From NCBI GenBank assembly GCA_011046315.1, contig DSAU01000261.1:1-5065 (forward strand): a stretch of DNA of 5,065 bases, given 5' to 3'. A program made the position numbers and the translations under genes. Each line of letters opens with the position of its first letter. The stretch's first letter is position 1. The DNA is from a bacterium. GTDB taxonomy: Bacteria; Zhuqueibacterota; Zhuqueibacteria; Thermofontimicrobiales; Thermofontimicrobiaceae. Below, piece by piece: positions 1 to 5,065 of this stretch. A model generated the notes under the pieces. That model was not told the DNA's origin and did not search any database. It was given only the letters and a program-made list of their open reading frames with translations.

Positions 1-433
1 ACTGAAGGCAGGATTGAGGTAATCTATTCTTTTGAAATAAAAGTTGAATTTCTAAAATAAGATCAAACCAGGCAAAATGAAACGAGCTTTGCCATGAAAA
101 ACGGGGAATAACGCGAAAAAAAACCCTGACAATATTTTCCATGTAGTTTAATTTATTTAATCTGGCAATTTAGGTGTTGAATTTTTCATTACAGAATTTC
201 AGTTGTAATTTGATGTTTGACGATGGTGATTTAAAAAAAATTCGTAACAGTTCACCTGTCATTCTGGTTGGAGCGAAGCGGAATGTCTGAATCTCAATAA
301 TAGAACTTTTAAATATTATTTTGCACATATATTCAGGAGATTCCGGCTAAAAACATGCCGGAATGACATTATTTGTGTGCTGAACTATTACAAAAATTCC
401 AGCTAATAACAAAATCATAATGGGTGCAAAGCA
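1..433. other. Gene-free leader region
   Basis: No reading frame of convincing length or composition is seen on either strand; stop codons are dense in all frames and the DNA is very AT-rich with several A and T runs. The only clear structure is the inverted-repeat element at 257-368, described separately. The stretch 369-433 lies directly upstream of the first gene and must hold its promoter if the cassette starts here, but I could not pick out a convincing -35/-10 pair or operator, so none is called. Bases 1-256 hold nothing I recognise. Confidence 0.6.
257..368. repeat. Palindromic interspersed repeat-like element
   Basis: The ends are inverted copies: TGTCATTCTGG at 257-267 faces CCGGAATGACA at 358-368, matching at 10 of 11 positions. 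Inside, GAATCTC at 289-295 faces GAGATTC at 337-343. The right arm has its own perfect hairpin, TTCCGGC at 341-347 pairing with GCCGGAA at 357-363 around a 9-base loop. The left arm carries GGAGCGAAGCGGAATGTC (271-286 region). This wording resembles dispersed palindromic elements of the GTCATTCTG...GAAGCG type that I have seen between genes in many bacterial genomes. No transposase is encoded, so if mobile it would be non-autonomous. There is no T-run after the right hairpin, so it does not look like a normal intrinsic terminator. Only one copy is in the window, so repetition in the genome is inferred. Confidence 0.55.
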
Positions 434-931
434 ATGAGCGAAGAAGTTTCAATGGTAACTATCGGGGGACAAAAAATTGGACTCATCGGATTATCAGAAA
501 TTTTTGAGAATGTAAAGCAGATGAATCTGTCTGATAAATCAGAGCTGAAAAATCAATTGCTCCAGCGAGTACGCGCCCAGAATTACGTTCCGGACTCAAG
601 GGCGGATGATTATACCAGCGCGATCCTGCGGGAGTATAAAAAATTTGCTGGTCTGCCGGTGGAACCCGAGGTGGAAAAACCAGCCTTCCCCACGATAAGG
701 ATTTTAGGCCCAGGTTGCGCTGCCTGCGAAAATATGGAAAATGATGTGCGGGCGATTTTGGCTGAATTGAACATCGCCGCTGATGTGGATCACGTTCGCG
801 ACATCAATAAAATCGCCGAGTACGGCATGGTTCGCACTCCTTCGCTGGTGATCAATGAACAAATTGTACTCAATGGGCGCTCCTTGCCAAAGAGTCAATT
901 GAAAAAATTATTCGAGGAAAAACTTGGGTAA
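434..931 (+). CDS. Thioredoxin-like disulfide protein with N-terminal helical domain
   Basis: Predicted 165-residue cytoplasmic protein with no signal peptide or membrane segment. Residues 86-165 form a thioredoxin-like fold of the small 'redox-active disulfide protein 2' / Thioredoxin_3 type: a beta strand leads to GPGCAAC with the redox pair Cys95 and Cys98, and the conserved RTP cis-proline loop is at 134-136. Residues 1-72 form a separate, mostly helical part containing NYVPDS and a charged helix ending REYKKF, joined by a Pro/Glu-rich linker (about 74-85). Stand-alone members of the family are about 75-80 residues, so this is a fusion of that domain to an extra module of unknown role, perhaps a partner-binding domain. 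The start at 434 has a weak ribosome site; Met7 (base 452) is a possible alternative, preceded by GAAGAAG. The second thioredoxin-like gene at 2400 is a paralog, sharing EYG and RTP-x-LVIN. Disulfide exchange is a family inference; the substrate is unknown. Confidence 0.85.
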   Translation: MSEEVSMVTIGGQKIGLIGLSEIFENVKQMNLSDKSELKNQLLQRVRAQNYVPDSRADDYTSAILREYKKFAGLPVEPEVEKPAFPTIRILGPGCAACENMENDVRAILAELNIAADVDHVRDINKIAEYGMVRTPSLVINEQIVLNGRSLPKSQLKKLFEEKLG

Positions 932-1123
932 TTTTTTTTCGGTTGCATTTTAACTTTATAAGCTATTTGATAACTACGTAATTTAAAATAATGGTTGATA
1001 AAGAAGTTCATTTTTTCAGAACACTGTAGAACTCGAATGATTTTGAAAAATTTCTCATGTGATACGTTTTTTGAATTTATCCAACAAGTCAAGCTCAAAT
1101 AACAAAAACAAACAGGAAAACCC

Positions 1124-1914
1124 ATGAGCGAAAAACAAAATTTCGGATTTATCGGGGGCGGCAGAGTTGCTAATTTATTGTTAACAGCCTTGAAAAATAA
1201 AAAAGTTCTGCCTGAAACAGTAATCGTCGCAGACCCAAATGAAGGAGCTCGCGCCAAAATAGAGGCGATTTCACCGGAGCGAATTCAAGTGGTTACGGAT
1301 AATCAGCAGGCAGCTCAGACGGATGTGGTCTTTCTCGCGGTTCATCCACTAAGATCAAAGACGTAATTAATTCTTTGAAAAAAGGTCTCAAACCGCAGGC
1401 CATTTTAATTTCATTGGCACCGGTTTTAAAAATTGACAAAATCTCGGCTCTATTAGATGGCTTCAATCGTATTGTTCGAATGATACCCAATGCACCATCC
1501 ATCATTCACCAGGGTTATAATCCAGTTGTTTTCGGAAGTGAGATTGAAGAAACTAAAAAAACATGGTTGCTAAATTTATTTAAATATTGGGGAGAATCGC
1601 CTGAGGTTGCCGAAGAAAAATTAGAAGCATACGCGATTATAACAGCAATGGGACCGACATATTTCTGGCCTCAATGGATTAAATTGCAGCAACTGGGAAC
1701 ACAATTTGGTCTTGATGAAGCTGAGCTAAAAACCGCACTTTCTGCAATGCTCACCGGAGCAGTGAACACACTCTATTATTCAGGCTTACCTGCAGAAGCG
1801 GTCATGGATTTGATTCCAGTATATCCGATGAAAGATGATGAACAAAAAATTAGAAAGCTCTTCGACAATTCGTTGACGGCTCTTTACCAAAAGTTGACTG
1901 GGGCCGCAAAATAA
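1124..1914 (+). pseudogene. ProC-like NAD(P)-binding reductase, frameshifted
   Basis: Two adjacent frames make one protein of about 263 residues, the normal size for pyrroline-5-carboxylate reductase (ProC) relatives. The first part (1124-1366) has the Rossmann motif GFIGGGRVA (residues 8-16), then IVAD ending strand 2, then VVFLAVHP. It then leaves frame and stops at TAA 1364. The second frame continues from AAG 1351 (KIKDVI) through MIPNAPS (about residues 120-126), AMGPTY (about 175-180) and a helical C-terminal dimerisation-like domain to TAA 1912. One base is missing near 1349-1351, where relatives have a second proline or similar. AGGA at 1114-1117 sets the start well. The TTG at 1375 has no ribosome site, so separate translation of the second part is unlikely. 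The ProC substrate motif SPGGTT is absent (PVYPMKDDE stands there) and SGSGPAY is altered, so even an intact protein may not make proline. A sequencing error is a real alternative to a true mutation. Confidence 0.75.
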
Positions 1915-1991
1915 GAACAGGCCAAGCGACCACGGTTGAAAGCTTTTGAAAGTATTACTTCGAAAATATTTGTCTCACAGAGAAAAGGCGC

Positions 1992-2324
1992 ATGATGAAA
2001 GCTGAAGTGAATATCCAGGCAGGAATATGTAATTTTCGCACCAAAGCAATCGCCACCAGCGATGACGAACAGTTTGTGACGATTAAAATTAAATCGGATT
2101 GTGATAAGATTATCGAACTGGCAAAAACAATCGAGCAAAAAAATCCGCTGGATAGCTATCAGGAACTCCTTGAGAGTCAAATTTTGCGGGTTGCAGCCGG
2201 ACAGCTAAAAGGAGGCTGTGCAGCATGTTTGGTTCCAACCTCGATTTTTAAAGCCATGCAAGTGGCAGCTCGATTATCCTTGCTGAAAGATATTGAAATT
2301 AAGATACAAAGAGTGCAAAATTAA
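1992..2324 (+). CDS. Small four-cysteine protein, DUF6951-like
   Basis: Predicted 110-residue soluble protein without signal peptide or membrane segment. It resembles, from memory, a small uncharacterised family (DUF6951) found in anaerobic bacteria and methanogens; the assignment rests on the pattern of an N-terminal NxxAGIC, a central SDCDKI and a C-terminal CxxC-x-VP followed by a helix with KAMQVAARLSL. Its four cysteines are Cys13, Cys37, Cys76 and Cys79. Their spacing, with GGCAAC at 75-79, would suit binding of a metal or cluster or reversible disulfide formation, but neither is shown. Two tandem ATGs stand at 1992 and 1995; AAAGG at 1984-1988 gives better spacing (6 bases) to the second, so the protein may begin one residue later. 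It lies between the ProC-like gene (77-base gap) and the second thioredoxin-like gene (75-base gap to its preferred start), which suggests a shared redox or metal-related role. Function is otherwise unknown. Confidence 0.8.
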   Translation: MMKAEVNIQAGICNFRTKAIATSDDEQFVTIKIKSDCDKIIELAKTIEQKNPLDSYQELLESQILRVAAGQLKGGCAACLVPTSIFKAMQVAARLSLLKDIEIKIQRVQN

Positions 2325-2384
2325 ATTTTATGAAGTCTGAACAATTATTCATAACCGCGACATAGTGAAAAAATTTTTAAAATG

Positions 2385-2390
2385 AAGGAG
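2385..2390 (+). promoter_or_regulatory. Ribosome binding site deciding the start at 2400
   Basis: AAGGAG at 2385-2390 is a strong Shine-Dalgarno match 9 bases before ATG 2400. It overlaps the first codons that would follow the in-frame ATG at 2382, which itself has only an A/T run upstream. The site therefore favours 2400 as the real start of the small thioredoxin-like gene. Confidence 0.8.
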
Positions 2391-2399
2391 AACCAAAAA

Positions 2400-2639
2400 A
2401 TGACCATTAAAATTCTGGGAATAAAATATCCCAATTGTATTAAGTTAGAAGAGACCGCCAAAAAAGCAGCGCAAGAACTAAATGTGAACGCCGAATTTGT
2501 GAAAGTAAAAGAGATAGATAAAATATTGGAATATGGCGTCGCTCGAACACCCGGGCTGGTGATCAATGATGTGGTGAAAGCCTCGGGAAGGATTCCCTCT
2601 GTTGAGCAGATCAAAGCCTTCATTCAAGAATCGATGTAA
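2400..2639 (+). CDS. Thioredoxin-like protein with YxxC in place of CxxC
   Basis: Predicted 79-residue cytoplasmic protein, the normal length for stand-alone 'redox-active disulfide protein 2' / Thioredoxin_3 members. It opens with the family strand MTIKILG, has the active-site helix at residues 10-25, the EYG segment at 44-46 and the cis-proline loop ARTPGLVIN (48-56). In relatives the active site reads GCPxC; here it reads KYPNC, so the first, attacking cysteine is Tyr10 (codon TAT at 2427-2429) and only Cys13 remains. TAT is one base from the cysteine codon TGT, and the preceding glycine is also changed to Lys9. A normal dithiol/disulfide cycle is not possible within one subunit; a mixed-disulfide, scaffold or metal-binding role, or loss of function, are the options. 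An in-frame ATG at 2382 would add six residues but lacks a ribosome site. It is a paralog of the C-terminal domain of the 434-931 protein, with 15 identical bases (GCTGGTGATCAATGA) at 844-858 and 2555-2569. Confidence 0.85.
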   Translation: MTIKILGIKYPNCIKLEETAKKAAQELNVNAEFVKVKEIDKILEYGVARTPGLVINDVVKASGRIPSVEQIKAFIQESM

Positions 2640-2644
2640 TGACA

Positions 2645-2920
2645 ATGTGTTACATGTTTTGAGCATGTGATAATTTTTATTCGAACGAAAATCGTTTAGC
2701 CCGACAATATCAAAAAATACATTCATTGCTGGACAATGCAGCTCGTTGGGAAAAGCATAATCATTTAGAAAAAATTGCATTCGGATGATGGCGACTTTTT
2801 TTTCTACGACATGCCAACATATTTTTTCGGGATAATCGTTTTACGCTCCCAAAAAAGATCGAAAGGCAGTTAGCCGAACATGGACCGGAAACACTAAATC
2901 AGATTGAAGTTGAAAAATAA
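2645..2920 (+). pseudogene. Unrecognised 91-codon frame broken by two TGA codons
   Basis: Reading from ATG 2645 gives 91 codons to TAA 2918-2920 with only two interruptions, TGA at 2660-2662 and TGA at 2786-2788. The translation looks protein-like throughout: ENRLARQYQKIHSLLDNAA then RWEKHNHLEKIAFG before the second TGA, and NRFTLPKKIERQLAEHG then PETLNQIEVEK after it. It ends 12 bases before the next gene's ATG, just ahead of that gene's ribosome site, as an operon gene would. I do not recognise the family. A second reading is possible between about 2784 and 2830, where frame +1 reads DGDFFFYDMPTYFF next to a run of eight T (2796-2803), so paired indels could explain the second stop instead. 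No clear Shine-Dalgarno precedes 2645. Most likely a decayed gene or one with sequence errors; UGA read as selenocysteine is a less likely alternative, as I see no convincing SECIS hairpin after either TGA. Confidence 0.5.
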
Positions 2921-2932
2921 CCAGGAGCATAT

Positions 2933-3628
2933 ATGTTGACAGATTTGTTTACGTGGTTAACCAATGCAGTTCATGGAAGCCCGATAGTTGCTATCAGCGC
3001 CGCATTTATTTGGGGCATACTGAGTATTTTATTAAGCCCCTGTCATCTTTCCAGCATTCCCCTTATCATCGGATTTATTGACAAACAGGGTCGCATTCCC
3101 GTGAAACGTGCTTTCTATCTGTCATTGATGTTTTCACTGGGAATTATGATTACAATAGCCGCCATCGGCTTGATCACCGCCTCGCTCGGCAGGTTAATGG
3201 GCGATGTGGGGCGCTACGGGAATTATTTGGTTGCCCTTGTGTTTGTGGTTGTCGGATTGTATTTGCTGGACGTCATCAAACTAAATTGGGGCGGATTCTC
3301 CGGCAGCGGCGTCAAACAAAAGGGGTTAATGGCAGCGTTAATTTTGGGATTATTGTTCGGCATCGGGCTCGGTCCTTGTACATTTGCCTACATGGCGCCG
3401 ATGCTGGGAGTTGTGTTTCAGGTTGCATCAAATCAAATTGTGTTTGCCATTGCATTGTTAGCTGCATTTGGAATGGGACATTGCTCTGTCATTGTTTTAG
3501 CAGGAACGCTCACAGAAAAGGTTCAGCAATACCTGAACTGGACTGAAAAAACAAAAGGTGCTATCATACTGAGAAAAGTATGTGGGGTGCTGGTTATACT
3601 TGGCGGTTTTTATCTGATTCTCATTTAA
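2933..3628 (+). CDS. CcdA/DsbD-family transmembrane electron carrier
   Basis: Predicted 231-residue inner-membrane protein with about six hydrophobic segments (roughly 17-35, 38-49, 61-85, 97-114, 131-160, 167-191) and a further C-terminal one at 212-230. The CcdA/DsbD transmembrane family moves reducing equivalents from cytoplasmic thioredoxin to extracytoplasmic thiol acceptors by a pair of membrane cysteines. Those are visible as Cys37 in SPCHLSSIP and Cys149 in GPCTFAYMAP, each in the expected Pro-Cys setting at equivalent places in the two halves. Two extra cysteines occur, Cys184 in GMGHC and Cys217. Length fits CcdA (about 220-240 residues); there is no fused periplasmic domain as in DsbD. 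AGGAG at 2923-2927, 5 bases before the ATG, fixes the start. The nearby soluble thioredoxin-like proteins are plausible electron donors on the cytoplasmic side and the permease is downstream. No cytochrome c maturation genes are present, so a role in that pathway is not supported here. Confidence 0.88.
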   Translation: MLTDLFTWLTNAVHGSPIVAISAAFIWGILSILLSPCHLSSIPLIIGFIDKQGRIPVKRAFYLSLMFSLGIMITIAAIGLITASLGRLMGDVGRYGNYLVALVFVVVGLYLLDVIKLNWGGFSGSGVKQKGLMAALILGLLFGIGLGPCTFAYMAPMLGVVFQVASNQIVFAIALLAAFGMGHCSVIVLAGTLTEKVQQYLNWTEKTKGAIILRKVCGVLVILGGFYLILI

Positions 3629-3801
3629 CTACCGTAGAATGGTGGTTTAAGCAATTTAAATATTTCATAAATAAATCTCAATCTTATGAAGAAAAGACAA
3701 ACTGTTTGGCTCACGACGGCTGTTTCATAGTTTAATTATAACGCAATTGTGGGAAAAGAGCAGAACGTTTGCAACAGGTGTGAATCAAATTAATCACTTT
3801 T

Positions 3802-3805
3802 GGAG
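3802..3805 (+). promoter_or_regulatory. Ribosome binding site deciding the start at 3812
   Basis: GGAG at 3802-3805 lies 6 bases before ATG 3812. A longer frame would open with TTG at 3800, but that codon overlaps the Shine-Dalgarno sequence itself and has no ribosome site of its own, so ATG 3812 is preferred. Confidence 0.75.
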
Positions 3806-3811
3806 AAAGAC

Positions 3812-4987
3812 ATGAAAGATAGAACCAAGTTAGCAATTATTATAGCCGTATTTTTAGCTGCCTATTACATTCCATTCAGCAAAATCAATGTGCAAAAAGC
3901 GTTTTTGGAAGCGTTTTTCATGCTGCAAGAATACGCACGCGAACATGTTTTATTTTGTTTGGTGCCAGCATTTTTCATTGCCGGCGCAATTGCTGTTTTT
4001 GTCAATCAGGCAGCGGTGATGAAATACTTCGGAGCGCAGGCGAAAAAAATTCTCTCTTATAGCGTGGCATCGGTTTCCGGGACGATTCTGGCGGTTTGCT
4101 CGTGCACGGTGTTACCGCTGTTTGCCGGTATTTATAAGCGAGGCGCGGGTATCGGTCCTGCCACGGCCTTTCTCTATTCCGGTCCTGCCATCAATGTGCT
4201 GGCAATTATTTTGACCGCCCGGGTGTTGGGTCCCGAGCTGGGAATCGCCCGCGCCGTGGGCGCTATCATTTTTTCAGTGGTCATCGGACTGGCAATGGCG
4301 TTCATCTACCGAAAACAAGAAACACAACGGAATGAAAAAGCAATAAACTTTGGCGCCGGCGCTGAAGAAACTATGCGCCCGCTGTGGAAAAACGGGCTCT
4401 ATTTTTTAACATTGGTGCTGATTCTCATTTTTGCCGCCTGGGGTAAACCGGAGCAACCGGTGGGATTCTGGAACTTTATTTTTCAAATCAAATGGTATTT
4501 CACAATTGTTTTGCTCGGTCTGCTGGGCTGGCAATTGTGGAGATGGTTTAAAAAATATGAATTGCAGGAGTGGGTTAGCCAAACCTGGTTTTTCGCCTGG
4601 CAGATTCTGCCGTTGCTGTTTGCCGGAGTGCTGGTTGCCGGTTTTTTAATGGGACGCCCCAATACAAACGCCGGCATCATTCCTGCCGAATGGATCCAAA
4701 CTGCGCTGGGAGGAAACTCCTTGGGGGCAAATTTGCTCGCCTCAGTTGCCGGCGCCTTGATGTATTTCGCTACCTTGACTGAAGTCCCGATTCTACAGGG
4801 CTTGCTCGGCGCTGGTATGGGCAAAGGACCGGCGCTGGCGCTGTTGCTTGCCGGACCCGCTTTGAGTCTGCCCAACATGCTGGTGATCCGCAGCGTCATC
4901 GGCACTAAAAAGACGATGACGTTTGTGGTGTTTGTCGTGATTATGGCGACATTGAGTGGGATGGTGTTTGGGGGGATTTTTGGATAG
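3812..4987 (+). CDS. ArsP_1 (DUF318) family permease
   Basis: Predicted 391-residue polytopic inner-membrane protein with about eight to ten hydrophobic segments. It matches the ArsP_1/DUF318 (UPF0718) permease family by CSCTVLPLFAGI (Cys96 and Cys98) followed by GPATAFLYSGPAINVL in the first half, and by EVPILQGLLGAGMGKGP then LLLAGPALSLPNML in the second. The two halves are an internal repeat joined by a charged cytoplasmic loop around 166-190 and a Trp-rich region at 239-263. Characterised members export trivalent organoarsenicals, with cysteines implicated in binding; many others have unknown substrates, so arsenic is only one possibility. At 391 residues it is longer than the short ArsP forms (about 300-320), resembling the longer form often placed beside small thioredoxin-like genes. 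The upstream gap from the CcdA gene is 183 bases. No ArsR-type regulator is in the window. Family assignment is firm, substrate unknown. Confidence 0.88.
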   Translation: MKDRTKLAIIIAVFLAAYYIPFSKINVQKAFLEAFFMLQEYAREHVLFCLVPAFFIAGAIAVFVNQAAVMKYFGAQAKKILSYSVASVSGTILAVCSCTVLPLFAGIYKRGAGIGPATAFLYSGPAINVLAIILTARVLGPELGIARAVGAIIFSVVIGLAMAFIYRKQETQRNEKAINFGAGAEETMRPLWKNGLYFLTLVLILIFAAWGKPEQPVGFWNFIFQIKWYFTIVLLGLLGWQLWRWFKKYELQEWVSQTWFFAWQILPLLFAGVLVAGFLMGRPNTNAGIIPAEWIQTALGGNSLGANLLASVAGALMYFATLTEVPILQGLLGAGMGKGPALALLLAGPALSLPNMLVIRSVIGTKKTMTFVVFVVIMATLSGMVFGGIFG

Positions 4988-5065
4988 GTAATAATGTTCA
5001 TTTTTGATCACAAATAATTGGTGCGTTTTTGCTATTTATGCTATGTTTTTAAGCGTTTTCTTTAT

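Noticed and set aside
901..940. A/T inverted repeat followed by a run of eight T, as a terminator for the first gene
   Set aside because: The stem would be AAAAAATTA against TAATTTTTT with an 18-base loop, has no G-C pairs, and its left arm lies inside the coding sequence; too weak to call.
895..1257. Minus-strand open frame of 120 residues across the 932-1123 gap
   Set aside because: It overlaps the start of the ProC-like gene, its composition is rich in Phe, Asn and Lys as expected from AT-rich spacer, and no motif is seen. The 192-base gap itself holds nothing recognisable beyond the AGGA before 1124.
1346..1353. Programmed -1 ribosomal frameshift in the ProC-like gene
   Set aside because: The bases CCACTAAG do not form a slippery heptamer and no downstream pseudoknot or hairpin was evident; a single-base deletion or error is simpler.
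2788..2815. SECIS-like hairpin after the second TGA
   Set aside because: Only a four-base pairing (TGGC with GCCA) around a loop of about 20 bases can be drawn; too weak for a bacterial SECIS.
3629..3799. Possible small gene or regulatory dyad between the CcdA and permease genes
   Set aside because: All frames are broken by stops, and only short AAACT/AGTTT complementarity was found, which is expected by chance in this AT-rich DNA.
3800..3811. TTG at 3800 as the permease start
   Set aside because: It overlaps the GGAG ribosome site that serves ATG 3812 and has no site of its own.
4483..5001. Long open frame on the minus strand opposite the permease, 172 residues
   Set aside because: It lies wholly antisense to a well-supported membrane protein; its low-complexity Pro/Ala/Thr composition is what the complement of membrane codons gives, and there is no family signal.

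Overview
The window is bacterial, moderately AT-rich, and every supported gene reads on the + strand. Intergenic DNA is very AT-rich, while the coding DNA, the permease gene above all, is richer in GC. No rRNA, tRNA or host marker gene is present, so the lineage cannot be fixed. Gene content (thioredoxin-like small disulfide proteins, a CcdA-type membrane protein and an ArsP_1/DUF318 permease) and a dispersed palindromic repeat starting TGTCATTC suggest an anaerobic or environmental bacterium, possibly an FCB-type candidate phylum. That is a guess.

Layout: 1-433 is a gene-free leader with a 112-bp inverted-repeat element at 257-368. 434-931 encodes a two-domain protein, a helical N-terminal part followed by a CAAC thioredoxin-like domain. 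1124-1914 is a pyrroline-5-carboxylate-reductase-like (ProC-like) gene split by one missing base near 1349-1351. 1992-2324 encodes a small four-cysteine protein resembling the DUF6951 family. 2400-2639 encodes a 79-residue thioredoxin-like protein whose first active-site cysteine is a tyrosine. 2645-2920 is an unrecognised 91-codon reading frame interrupted by two TGA codons. 2933-3628 encodes a CcdA/DsbD-type membrane electron carrier. 3812-4987 encodes an ArsP_1-family permease. The last 78 bases hold nothing recognisable.

How the genes may work together (inference): small cytoplasmic thioredoxin-like proteins are known neighbours of DUF318/ArsP permeases, and CcdA proteins carry reducing equivalents across the membrane. 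With the cysteine-rich small protein and a nucleotide-binding reductase-like protein, the block looks like a redox-linked metalloid or thiol-compound handling and export cassette. Two of its members (ProC-like and the TGA-interrupted frame) are broken as read and a third (the YxxC protein) has lost half its active site. Either the cassette is decaying, the sequence has errors, or some of these changes are functional. The gaps between genes (75-190 bases, more if the TGA-interrupted frame is ignored) are wide for a tight operon, but the shared direction and related functions argue for one functional unit.
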